Shown here in pieces: positions 42,150-50,374 of a stretch of DNA of 64,000 bases. The translations under genes were made by a program, and so were the position numbers. Location: positions 310,001 through 374,000 of the forward strand of contig JADJTT010000007.1 in assembly GCA_016711045.1 (NCBI GenBank), read 5' to 3'. Every line of letters begins with the position of its first letter. Position 1 is the first letter of the stretch. Origin of the DNA: Saprospirales bacterium. Its GTDB lineage: Bacteria; Bacteroidota; Bacteroidia; Chitinophagales; Saprospiraceae. Below the pieces are notes generated by a model, which was not told where the DNA came from, ran no database searches, and was given only the letters and a program-made list of their open reading frames with translations.

Positions 42150-42842
42150 TCAATTGTTTTTTCCTGGCACAAAATACATATTCTGTGGAACTTCAGGCTC
42201 CCAATGGGCCGGGTTTACCGTAGTTTCCACCTCATTTTCCAGGCTATCCAGCCAATACCCTGCAAAAAAATCAATCCCCGATAGGTTTTCCAGGGAGTCA
42301 AGAGATACCGCAACCGGCTGAAAAGGCAGGGAATCCGGGAATAACAGGCCAATCGCTTCCAGTTTTTCAAAGCCTTCATCCAACCACACCAGAAAGTATC
42401 CTCCCGGTGCAGGCCCTGCTACTACGAAAAGCTTTCCCAGCCTTCGAGCTGTTTCCTGGCCTTTACTCCCCCACTCTTTCCAGGCCGGCGCCATCCGGAC
42501 ATCCAATTGGAAATAGTTGGAATCATAAAAGGTCGGTATTGTTCCTTCCATCCGGGCATCCCACTCACAGGCTGCCCAAATGGGCCGGGGATTATTGGCA
42601 GCATAACCCATGGAAAAAAAAGGACCATGCACGACTTTTACCGTGCTATCGGCTTCAGGGAGGAAAAACCGATGGGCAGTATCTGCCGGCTTCCAGAGAG
42701 GTGGCTTTAAAGGCATGCTCTTAATCCAATAAATTCCGAGAAACAGTAGCAGGAACAATACTAAAAACAACCCAAAAACCTTGAGCAGGCTGGCTGCGCC
42801 TGTATTTCCGCCTTTTCTATGTTGCATTCGCAGTGGAGCCAT
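42150..42842 (-). CDS. Membrane-anchored, catalytically degenerate DNA/RNA non-specific endonuclease homologue
   Basis: 230 residues. One N-terminal helix (about 20-42) with preceding Arg/Lys residues, so the rest is periplasmic. Similarity to NUC1 endonucleases is seen in the early block FFSMGYAANNPRPIWAACEW (compare the family LSYNxxHxQAxWVAYxL) and, best, at the end: AVSLDSLENLSGIDFF and ETTVNPAHW. The middle DRGH motif and the metal-binding Asn block are absent; FYDSNYFQLDVRM leads straight to KLFVVAGP. It is therefore probably inactive as a nuclease. It is coupled to the HerA-like gene downstream. Confidence 0.72.
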   Translation of the reverse strand: MAPLRMQHRKGGNTGAASLLKVFGLFLVLFLLLFLGIYWIKSMPLKPPLWKPADTAHRFFLPEADSTVKVVHGPFFSMGYAANNPRPIWAACEWDARMEGTIPTFYDSNYFQLDVRMAPAWKEWGSKGQETARRLGKLFVVAGPAPGGYFLVWLDEGFEKLEAIGLLFPDSLPFQPVAVSLDSLENLSGIDFFAGYWLDSLENEVETTVNPAHWEPEVPQNMYFVPGKNN

Positions 42843-42866
42843 CTTCTATTTTTACTTTAACTGAAT

Positions 42867-44849
42867 CTACTTAGAGCTCTGAATTTCAACAATTTCCACC
42901 CTCCTTTCTTTGGCGGCGCCAATGCTGTATATCGAATTTCGCACATCCTTCAACTCATCGCTCACCTCTCTGGAGGCAAGCGTTTCTCCAAAAGAGCGCT
43001 CGGTAATACGCAACTGACCACTGCTCAAATAAGTCTGGAAAACGCCGTCGCTGTAGGTTTGAAAATGATTCCGGACACTGCTGACCCGGCGTTGTCCCAG
43101 GGAGAGGTTGTAATCACTCTTGGCACGGGGACTGGTATAGCCCTTGATAAATATCTCCACCTGATCGCCTTGTTCCAGTCGTTTCAGGAGGATTTCAGAG
43201 AATAGATAGAGGTAGTCGCGGCCTTTACGCACGTCCTCTTCGAAGAAATTGTCCATCAATTCTTCCGAAAGGATTTTATCGTCCCCATCCAATGGCCTGC
43301 AATATTCGTCGAGGTATTCTTCTTTTCGCTGGTAATAGCGGTCAAAAGTTTCGGTGTAGGTTTTCCGGGTGGTGGTGCGCTGGGTGCGCTTATCGGGCTC
43401 GTCGTTGTCAAAATATAAGGCCAACGGCAGGAAATCTTCCAGGGTTTCCGGTTCGGAAGGGACTGGATCCGGCGGCGGTAGAACTGAAGGAGGGATTGTG
43501 GGGACTACCGTCGTATCCTTCGGATCGGGTTTGGGCAGGTAGGTAACACGAAAGAGATCATTACAGCAAGCCTTGTTATCCGGATCCAGGTAAAAGGCGC
43601 CCGGGCGATTGGAGGCCAGCCAGGCCCGGCTCGAATCCGTACCAACCGTATAGTACAGATCGTCATACCCCGTATTGACCGGAGCCGGCAATAACTCGGG
43701 AACCAGCCATTGACTGCTGTCCAGCAGGGTTTTCCACACATCCAACTCCCCCCATCCCGGCATTCCGTCGGAACTAAAATACAGGGTTTGGGAGGGATTG
43801 TAGAAAAAGGGGCTTACCTCATTTTCAGGCGTATTGATCGATTCCAGGTTTTCCGGTTTGGAAAAGACCTCCCCTTCGATTACCGAATACCAGATATCAA
43901 GCTTCCCCTGTCCCCCTGGCCGGTCGGATACATAGTACAGGATCTCCTTCTGTCGGGTGGAGTCGAATCCCAAACAGGGTTGGGTGGCCGTATAGCCTTC
44001 CTGGTTGATAAAGGTGGGAAGTGCGATGGCCTTTCGGCTCCATTTCCCGTAATTGTCCAGTTCGCGGTAGTAAATTTTGCAGCGCAATTCCGCCTCCGAC
44101 ACATAATCGCATAGCGTGTAATAGAGTCGTTGCCCATTACTGCTGAATGCCACATGGGCCGTGCTGAGTGATTCGTCGTTCAAACTGCGGCTGAGGGCCC
44201 GGCCGCGTTGTTCGTGTACGGAGACCAACAATTTTGACATTTTACGCGGGGGGGTATGTTTGTCGTCTTTTATGTCGTACCGGTAAGACGTGTAGTACAG
44301 GGTGTCACCCCGTTCCAATGGCGCAAAATCGGAGTAGTCGCTATTGATCTGTTTGCCCAGTTGTTCGACCCGGATATACGGGTCGGGAGCTGCGTCCCCG
44401 TTCAGCGCCTTCCTACACCAGGCCAGTTCTTTTTTTGCCCGGTCAATAAAGAATGGATCATCCGGGTCTGTGCGTTTCATGGTCAGGAATCGGCCGAAAT
44501 GCGCCTCCGCCTCCGCATACCAGCCAATTGATTTTTCCATCATGGCCAGCCAGAAAGTAGCTAATGGATATTGGGCCGATTCCGGAGTCGCATTTACTTT
44601 CCCGTAATATTCGGCCGCTATTTGATAGGCGTTAAATTGGCGGGCCACTTCCGCATACTTGTAATTCAGGCGGGTATTGCCCGGCTCCACACTCAGGGCT
44701 TCCGAAAAGTGGACCAATGCCGCATAGTAATTCTTTTGCAAGACAGCTTCATCGCCGGCTTTTTCCAACGCCCGAAGGGTCTGACCAGAGGTCGTAAGGG
44801 GAAAGAATACCCAGCAAAACGCGAGGAGCAGGATCGGGGATATGTGCAT
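42867..44849 (-). CDS. OmpA-family outer-membrane protein with TPR and PD40-like domains (PorE-like, T9SS-associated)
   Basis: 660 residues. Signal peptide (about 1-22, ending TTSGQ), TPR region (about 25-150), then PD40/WD-like beta-propeller repeats (FSSNGQRLYYTLC, YYVSDRPGGQGKLDIWY, YFSSDGMPGWGELDVW). A Pro-rich linker follows (about 450-480), then a C-terminal OmpA-like domain (IFIKGYTSPRAKSDYNLSLGQRRVSSV at about 580-605) that binds peptidoglycan. This order is that of PorE. The PorP/SprF-type gene is 18 nt upstream, so both may serve T9SS. Confidence 0.85.
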   Translation of the reverse strand: MHISPILLLAFCWVFFPLTTSGQTLRALEKAGDEAVLQKNYYAALVHFSEALSVEPGNTRLNYKYAEVARQFNAYQIAAEYYGKVNATPESAQYPLATFWLAMMEKSIGWYAEAEAHFGRFLTMKRTDPDDPFFIDRAKKELAWCRKALNGDAAPDPYIRVEQLGKQINSDYSDFAPLERGDTLYYTSYRYDIKDDKHTPPRKMSKLLVSVHEQRGRALSRSLNDESLSTAHVAFSSNGQRLYYTLCDYVSEAELRCKIYYRELDNYGKWSRKAIALPTFINQEGYTATQPCLGFDSTRQKEILYYVSDRPGGQGKLDIWYSVIEGEVFSKPENLESINTPENEVSPFFYNPSQTLYFSSDGMPGWGELDVWKTLLDSSQWLVPELLPAPVNTGYDDLYYTVGTDSSRAWLASNRPGAFYLDPDNKACCNDLFRVTYLPKPDPKDTTVVPTIPPSVLPPPDPVPSEPETLEDFLPLALYFDNDEPDKRTQRTTTRKTYTETFDRYYQRKEEYLDEYCRPLDGDDKILSEELMDNFFEEDVRKGRDYLYLFSEILLKRLEQGDQVEIFIKGYTSPRAKSDYNLSLGQRRVSSVRNHFQTYSDGVFQTYLSSGQLRITERSFGETLASREVSDELKDVRNSIYSIGAAKERRVEIVEIQSSK

Positions 44850-44867
44850 AGTACGGCGTGCAATCGG

Positions 44868-45884
44868 TTAAAAAATCGGACAAGATTTGAATACAGGTGG
44901 CGCCTGGACACGAGTGATGAAATACTGAAGGTAGAATTCGGGGCCTCCGCGTTGGTTGGTCGCCTGCTGAAAATCGGACAGGTTAATGTCGTAGCTGAAA
45001 CCGGCTTCCCAGGACCGGTACCGAAGGCCCAGTTGGGGAATAAGCGCATCATTCCACCGGTCTAGCAGGCAAAATTCCAGGGATAATTCCCGATTGCGGG
45101 CCGTTTGCAGATGGTAGGCCAGGCCTGCTCCGGCTACCAATTCGCCATAGGGTTGCTGGCTTTGCCACCACGCTCGAACCAGCAAATCCAGGCGGGGAAA
45201 TAGTTGAATGGTTCCCAGCAGGTAAGGGCTGTATCTCCGGGTGAGCCGAATATTGTCGTCACCCAGGTAGCTGGAAACCGGTCGAAGCAGGTGATGCACC
45301 CCACTTCCTATATCAAACCTGGTGCGGCTCTCGGGGATAATATACCGAAGATTCGCACCGGCTGCCAGCGAGAACAACGAAAACGTGTTGGCACCTGAGT
45401 CCTCCCCTGTCGGCGAAGAAGCGTTGAACTGATCTCCGTCAAACTGCTCGTCGAAGGTCAGACGGCTGTATGCAAAAGACCGCTGCGCAAAAGAGCCCTG
45501 GATTCCCGCGCTCAACCCCATGCGATTGCCAAGAGGAATAATATAAGACACCGAGACGGCTCCCTGAAACCAACGCATCGCCCCGTCGCCCGCTTCGTCG
45601 GTCAGCAACTGAAGACCCGCACCGAAAACCCCTGGTCCCAAACGGGGGCGGACCAGCCTGGTATCCGCAAAAAACAGGTAGGTCGTGTAGGGCACTGGAA
45701 CCGACTGCCATTGGTGCCGGTAAATACCTCCAAACCGGATATCAGCCTGCGATAACCCCGCCAATGCAGGGTTTAAATGCAGGGGCGCCCGGTGCATGTG
45801 GGAAAAATGAACGTCCTGAGCGCCAAGGGAAACCCATAGCATCAGGAAGCACAAACAACAAAGCACGGCTTTGCGAGGTAGCAT
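44868..45884 (-). CDS. Type IX secretion PorP/SprF-family membrane protein
   Basis: 338 residues from ATG 45884, which begins the signal peptide (MLPRKAVLCCLCFLML...LGAQ); the frame opens upstream to 46007 without signal character. Family marks: HMHRAPLHLNPALAGL near the mature N-terminus, YRHQWQSVPVPYTTYLFFAD, GLSAGIQGSFAQRSF and a C-terminal strand set of an outer-membrane barrel. PorP/SprF proteins pair with secreted gliding or adhesin proteins and act at the T9SS. The OmpA-like gene lies directly downstream. Confidence 0.9.
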   Translation of the reverse strand: MLPRKAVLCCLCFLMLWVSLGAQDVHFSHMHRAPLHLNPALAGLSQADIRFGGIYRHQWQSVPVPYTTYLFFADTRLVRPRLGPGVFGAGLQLLTDEAGDGAMRWFQGAVSVSYIIPLGNRMGLSAGIQGSFAQRSFAYSRLTFDEQFDGDQFNASSPTGEDSGANTFSLFSLAAGANLRYIIPESRTRFDIGSGVHHLLRPVSSYLGDDNIRLTRRYSPYLLGTIQLFPRLDLLVRAWWQSQQPYGELVAGAGLAYHLQTARNRELSLEFCLLDRWNDALIPQLGLRYRSWEAGFSYDINLSDFQQATNQRGGPEFYLQYFITRVQAPPVFKSCPIF

Positions 45885-46017
45885 ACAACAAATTTTCCCG
45901 GTGAAACAACTGTTTCCAAAATAGGAATTTCCTGGCGGATGTGGAAAAAAAATATGCAAGGAGGCTCGATCCTTCACGATAAAAGGGAGGTGCGTCGAAT
46001 TTGACAAAGTATTGGGT

Positions 46018-46025
46018 TATTTTTG
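46018..46025 (+). promoter_or_regulatory. -7 box for coaE
   Basis: TATTTTTG, 17 nt before ATG 46043. TTTGACA occurs upstream with a short 14-nt spacer. The region also contains the start of the divergent PorP gene farther left. Confidence 0.4.
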
Positions 46026-46042
46026 CAGGAATACACTTACCT

Positions 46043-46585
46043 ATGCTAAAAGTAGGATTGACAGGCGGTATCGGCAGCGGAAAGACCACCGTAGCTCAGC
46101 TCTTTGAAGTCCTCGGCATCCCGGTATATTATGCCGATGACCGGGCCAAGCGGCTTATGGTGGAAGATCCGGCGCTGATAGAAGGCATCAAGTCGCTGTT
46201 TGGCCCGGAGTCTTATCAGGCGGACGGCGCCTTGCACCGAGCCTTTATTGCCCAGTGGGCTTTTTCGGAGCCAAGCCTCTTGAAACAGCTCGAAGCGCTG
46301 GTCCACCCCGCTGTGTTCGCAGACGGCAATCGCTGGCATGAAGCCCAATCAGGGGCGCCCTACACACTCAAAGAAGCAGCTTTGCTCTTTGAAAGCGGGG
46401 GCTATAAAGAACTGGACAAAGTGATCACCGTTTCCGCGCCTTTGGAGCTCCGCATTGCCCGCGTCATACGCAGGGATCAAACCACCCGGGAGGCCGTAGA
46501 AGCGCGCATCCGGCAACAAATGACCGACGAGGAAAAATGCGGCTCGCCGATTTTGTTATCTTCAACGACGGGGCCCATAGCCTGA
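46043..46585 (+). CDS. coaE: Dephospho-CoA kinase, C-terminus altered by a one-base homopolymer deletion
   Basis: Frame from ATG 46043 (GGIGSGKT P-loop at residues 8-15). The CoA-kinase blocks YYADDRAKRLM, EALVHPAVFAD and VSAPLELRIARVIRRD are intact. Near the end, EEKCGSPILL is not like the family, whereas the next frame reads RLADFVIFNDGAHSLIEQVWSIHQQ to TGA 46648-46650. One extra A in the run 46533-46537 restores EEKMRLADF. The true gene is therefore probably 46043-46650. The next gene (46634) overlaps that true end by 17 nt. Confidence 0.9.
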   Translation: MLKVGLTGGIGSGKTTVAQLFEVLGIPVYYADDRAKRLMVEDPALIEGIKSLFGPESYQADGALHRAFIAQWAFSEPSLLKQLEALVHPAVFADGNRWHEAQSGAPYTLKEAALLFESGGYKELDKVITVSAPLELRIARVIRRDQTTREAVEARIRQQMTDEEKCGSPILLSSTTGPIA

Positions 46586-46633
46586 TCGAACAGGTATGGT
46601 CCATTCATCAGCAATTACTAATTCAACTCAGCC

Positions 46634-47791
46634 ATGGCGCCCATTCATGAGAAATTCAAGCTCGTTGCCGACGATCAAGAAATAAAAAGCTTCGCGGCTT
46701 TTGAGCGGATGCAACAAAAAAACGGGGCCGATATGCGGGGTCTTACCTTTTTGGCGCTCGATTTTACCCGAAAACAAATCGACTGGAACACAATGGATGT
46801 GCGGGGAGCCACCTTCATTGGTTGTACGCTGGACTTACAGGATGAAGTGCTGCTCCGAACCCAGGGGGCCTACTTTTATATACATCCCGACGGATTACCT
46901 TACGATCCCTATCGAAGGAACCTCTATTCCTGGCAAGAATTGATGAATGGGTATGCGGACGACGACGATCAAAGCATCGATTATGAGATCTACCGGCATT
47001 ATGCCCAAACCAAATTTAACCCACCCCTCAACCATGCCTTGTGCCAGCGCATCCACGACCATTCCATCGATGAGGCCCTGCGCGACCTGCTCAAATACGA
47101 TGACGACGGCATGACCCACATCCGCTGTGTCGGTTTTATGGGTGGACACGGCACGCTGCGCACCGATCCCTATTACCGCAAGACCGCAGAGACGGCCAAA
47201 TTGCTGACCGAACACGATTACTTTGTGGTATCCGGGGGTGGTCCAGGCATCATGGAAGCCACGAATCTGGGCGCCTACATGGGCGGCAAATCGAACGAAG
47301 CCCTGCAGGAAGCCCTGGACATACTTGCTCAAGCGCCACACTATCGCGACAAGGGATATCACCAGGCTTCCCTGGAAGTATTGGCCCATTTCCCCAAAGG
47401 ACACCACAGCCTCGCCATTCCGACCTGGTTTTATGGGCACGAGCCCAGCAACCTCTTTGCCAGTCATATCGCCAAGTATTTTTCCAATAGTCTCCGGGAA
47501 GACAACCTGTTGGCCATTTGCCTGTATGGAATTGTCTACGCCCCTGGCAGTGCAGGCACCACCCAGGAGATCTTTCAGGATGCGACGCAGAACCACTACG
47601 GGACTTACAATTTTTACAGCCCCATGGTGTTTTTGGGGAAAAAGCGCTACGAACTCGATACCCTGATCTTTCCGCTGCTCAAACAACTCTCTCAGGACCG
47701 GGAATACCAGCACATGCTTCATCTGACGGATGAACCAATGGACGTATTGAAGTTTTTGAGGGAGAACCCGCCGAGAGTGGTAGGCGGTTAA
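46634..47791 (+). CDS. LOG-family (lysine-decarboxylase-like) nucleotide-binding protein
   Basis: 385 residues. An N-terminal pentapeptide-like/unknown part (about 1-115: LDFTRKQIDWNTMDVRGATF) precedes a Rossmann domain with FMGGHGTL, VVSGGGPGIMEATNLGAYMGG and APGSAGTTQEIF, the LOG signature PGGxGTxxE in altered form (PGSAGTTQE). LOG proteins cleave nucleotide 5'-monophosphates to base and ribose phosphate; the long N-terminus is like PpnN, so a nucleosidase role is likely but not proven. It follows coaE closely. Confidence 0.82.
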   Translation: MAPIHEKFKLVADDQEIKSFAAFERMQQKNGADMRGLTFLALDFTRKQIDWNTMDVRGATFIGCTLDLQDEVLLRTQGAYFYIHPDGLPYDPYRRNLYSWQELMNGYADDDDQSIDYEIYRHYAQTKFNPPLNHALCQRIHDHSIDEALRDLLKYDDDGMTHIRCVGFMGGHGTLRTDPYYRKTAETAKLLTEHDYFVVSGGGPGIMEATNLGAYMGGKSNEALQEALDILAQAPHYRDKGYHQASLEVLAHFPKGHHSLAIPTWFYGHEPSNLFASHIAKYFSNSLREDNLLAICLYGIVYAPGSAGTTQEIFQDATQNHYGTYNFYSPMVFLGKKRYELDTLIFPLLKQLSQDREYQHMLHLTDEPMDVLKFLRENPPRVVGG

Positions 47792-49083
47792 CTTAAAGCA
47801 GATTTGTAGGTAGCCAAACACCGCTCCCTGGCCATTTTATGCTCCACGATCGGCTCCGGGTAGCTGCCCGTGCCATACTCCGGCACCCATTTGCGGACAT
47901 ATTCGAACGCAGGGTCAAACTTCACCTGCTGCGCAGTCGGATTAAAGACCCGGAAATACGGCGCTGCATCGGTGCCACATCCAGCAGCCCATTGCCACCC
48001 CCCGTTGTTGCTGGCGAGATCGAAGTCCAACAGCTTGCGGGCAAAGTACGCTTCGCCCCAGCGCCAATCGATCAATAAATGCTTGGTGAGAAAACTGGCG
48101 GTGACCATCCGCACGCGATTGTGCATAAACCCCGTGGCATTGAGTTCCCGCATGCCGGCATCGACGATGGGATAGCCGGTTTTGCCTTCGCACCAGGCTT
48201 CAAATTCTACCGGGTCGTTGCGCCACTCGATCCGGTCATATGCTATTTTGAAGGGCTCTCCCACTACCCGTGGAAAATGCCCCAGGATCATCGAATAAAA
48301 ATCCCGCCAAATGAGTTCATTGAGGTAGGTTTCGCTCAACTCCATGGCCCTGCGCGCCTTTTCCCGGATACTGATCGTGCCAAACCGGAAGTGAATGCCC
48401 AGGCGGGAAGTCCCCGCAACAGCCGGAAAGTCGCGCGTGGCGCCGTAGTTGCGAATGAGGGCCTGGCTGACACTCGTAGGCGGAAAATGGATTGGGTTCG
48501 CTACAAACCCTATTGCATCGAGGCTGGGTATTTGGTGGTTTGGAGCCTCTTTCCAAAGGTTGTTCAGGTGATTTTCAGCCGGATAAGAAGGCATCCCGAC
48601 TGCTTGCAAGTGGGCTTTCCATTTGCGGCTGTAAGGCGTAAATACCGTATAGGGACTGCCATCGCCCTTTAATACCTCCTCCCATTCAAAGACGACATGG
48701 TCTTTGCAGGAAAACAAGGGGATGCCGTGTTTTTTTAGTAGTTTTTCCACCTCCTGATCCCGCTGCCGGGCATAGGGCTCATAGTCCCGATTGGTATAGA
48801 CTGCTTTTATGGAGTAGGATTGGATGAGTCGTTCCCAAATTTCCAACGGATATCCATACTCGACCAGCAGGTTACTTCCCTCGGCCTGGTAAGCTCCCTT
48901 CAGGTATTCCAGTTGTTGGTGAATAAAGGTAACCCGGGCGTCATCCCGGTCCTCCAGGTCGTCCAAAATATGCCGATCGAGGACAAATGCAGGCAAGACC
49001 GGGTAATCGCCTTGCAGTGCCTGAAAAAGGCCATGGTTATCGGGTAATCGCAGATCCCGGCGATGCCAGAAAATACTGATCAT
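47788..49083 (-). CDS. phr: Deoxyribodipyrimidine photolyase
   Basis: 431 residues. N-terminal alpha/beta antenna-binding domain opening with FWHRRDLRLPDNHGL. The C-terminal FAD domain has TSRLGIHFRFGTIS, ELIWRDFYSMILGHFP, the WCEGKTGYPIVDAGMREL and TGFMHNRVRMVTASFLTKHL stretches (each only in part) and NNGGWQWAAGCGTDAAPYFRVFNP. These are class I CPD photolyase features, using blue light to split pyrimidine dimers. The start overlaps the ftsE-like stop by 4 nt. Confidence 0.93.
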   Translation of the reverse strand: MISIFWHRRDLRLPDNHGLFQALQGDYPVLPAFVLDRHILDDLEDRDDARVTFIHQQLEYLKGAYQAEGSNLLVEYGYPLEIWERLIQSYSIKAVYTNRDYEPYARQRDQEVEKLLKKHGIPLFSCKDHVVFEWEEVLKGDGSPYTVFTPYSRKWKAHLQAVGMPSYPAENHLNNLWKEAPNHQIPSLDAIGFVANPIHFPPTSVSQALIRNYGATRDFPAVAGTSRLGIHFRFGTISIREKARRAMELSETYLNELIWRDFYSMILGHFPRVVGEPFKIAYDRIEWRNDPVEFEAWCEGKTGYPIVDAGMRELNATGFMHNRVRMVTASFLTKHLLIDWRWGEAYFARKLLDFDLASNNGGWQWAAGCGTDAAPYFRVFNPTAQQVKFDPAFEYVRKWVPEYGTGSYPEPIVEHKMARERCLATYKSALS

Positions 49084-49766
49084 ACTTCAAACTGATCTTC
49101 TTCCATCACTTTGCCTGCATGGCAACGGATGATACGGGCCGGAAAGTTTTCCAACATGCGATAGTCGTGGGTAGCCAGCAGCACGGCCGTATGGTTTTCT
49201 TGCGCCAATTGGCGAAGCAGCAGCAAGATATCGTCAGAAGTTTCGGGATCCAGATTTCCGGTGGGTTCATCGGCGATGATCAGGGCCGGACTATTCAACA
49301 GCGCGCGTGCGATGACGATGCGTTGTTGTTCGCCGCCGGAAAGCGCATGAGGCATTTTATGGCGACTTTCAGCCAAGCCTACCTGCTCCAGCACTTCTTC
49401 TACCCGTTCCCTGCGCTTGGCTTCTTCTTTCCACCCGGTAGCCTCCAGGATAAACTGCAGGTTGTCGGCCACGCTGCGGTCCATAAGCAGGTTATAGTCC
49501 TGAAAAATGATACCCAGTTTCCGCCGCAAGAGCGGGATGGTTTTGCGGTTGAGCGTTCCCAGGTCAAACCCGGCCACCTCTCCCTTCCCTTTGCCCAGGG
49601 GCAAAGCGGCGTAGAGCGTTTTCAGCAAACTGCTTTTTCCACTCCCCGTTTTGCCGATCAGGTATACAAATTCACCCTGGTTCAACGTCAGGTTGACCAT
49701 AGAGAGCACGAGTTGATCTTTCTGGTAAATATCTACGTCCCGCAGCCGGGCTATGATTTGACTCAT
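49080..49766 (-). CDS. ABC ATPase, FtsE-like
   Basis: 228 residues. Walker [11 protein letters not shown]-loop [15 protein letters not shown], signature [15 protein letters not shown], Walker [13 protein letters not shown] and H-loop THD. The pattern [21 protein letters not shown] is that of FtsE, which with FtsX activates cell-wall hydrolases at division. No ftsX partner is adjacent; the next gene on the strand is the photolyase. Assignment as FtsE rather than LolD-like is probable but not certain. Confidence 0.85.
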   Translation of the reverse strand: MSQIIARLRDVDIYQKDQLVLSMVNLTLNQGEFVYLIGKTGSGKSSLLKTLYAALPLGKGKGEVAGFDLGTLNRKTIPLLRRKLGIIFQDYNLLMDRSVADNLQFILEATGWKEEAKRRERVEEVLEQVGLAESRHKMPHALSGGEQQRIVIARALLNSPALIIADEPTGNLDPETSDDILLLLRQLAQENHTAVLLATHDYRMLENFPARIIRCHAGKVMEEDQFEV

Positions 49767-49953
49767 CTATTTCTATTTCGAGAAGGGTGAAGGAGACCCG
49801 CTTTGGAGGAATCTTCGGCGGGGTGAGCAAAGTTCGGGAAAAATGATGAAAATTTTACCATGTGATTCCGCGTTTAGCCTTAGTTTTGGTGCTTTATTGG
49901 AAAAGGGAGAACAGAAAGCCCCCGTCACTCGTTTATTGAAAAACTATTGTCGC

Positions 49954-50352
49954 ATGACCAAGATTTATATTGCCGCCATTGCCCTGATCGCAGGAGGTAT
50001 CCTATTTTTCACCATGTCGGGCAAAGACCTGACGACCTACGCCACCTTTGCCGAAGCGTCCCAGATGGGTCAGAAGGTGAAGATTGCCGGTCAATTGGCG
50101 AAAGATAAAGAGATGATCTACAATCCGCAGGAAGATCCCAACCATTTCACGTTCTTCGTACGGGATAACAACGGCGAAGAGCGGAAAGTCGTACTCAACG
50201 CAGCCAAACCCCAGGATTTTGAACTGTCAGAACAGATCGTCCTCACCGGCCGGATGAAGGAAGATGCCTTTTATGCCACCGACCTGTTGATGAAATGCCC
50301 CTCCAAGTACAAGGACGAGGAGATCAAGATCCGCGGGGAAGAGAAGATCTAA
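49954..50352 (+). CDS. ccmE: Cytochrome c maturation heme chaperone CcmE, CxxxY type
   Basis: 132 residues from ATG 49954, the start of the membrane anchor (IYIAAIALIAGGILFF); the frame opens earlier (49843) without similarity. An OB-fold domain follows. The heme-binding His of HxxxY CcmE is absent; instead CPSKY gives Cys115 and Tyr119, the CxxxY variant known from some archaea and sulfate reducers. The protein passes heme to the CcmF lyase encoded next. It is followed by ccmF after 22 nt. Confidence 0.88.
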   Translation: MTKIYIAAIALIAGGILFFTMSGKDLTTYATFAEASQMGQKVKIAGQLAKDKEMIYNPQEDPNHFTFFVRDNNGEERKVVLNAAKPQDFELSEQIVLTGRMKEDAFYATDLLMKCPSKYKDEEIKIRGEEKI

Positions 50353-50374
50353 ACGCGAAGAACCCAAAACTGCT

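Noticed and set aside
40603..42842. HerA-nuclease pair as a defence system
   Set aside because: The ATPase fits the housekeeping-like DUF853 group, the nuclease homologue lacks catalytic residues and is predicted periplasmic, and no other defence genes are near.
46895..47821. 308-codon open frame antisense to the LOG-like gene
   Set aside because: The sense gene has clear LOG motifs; the antisense frame shows no domain and crosses conserved sequence only by chance.
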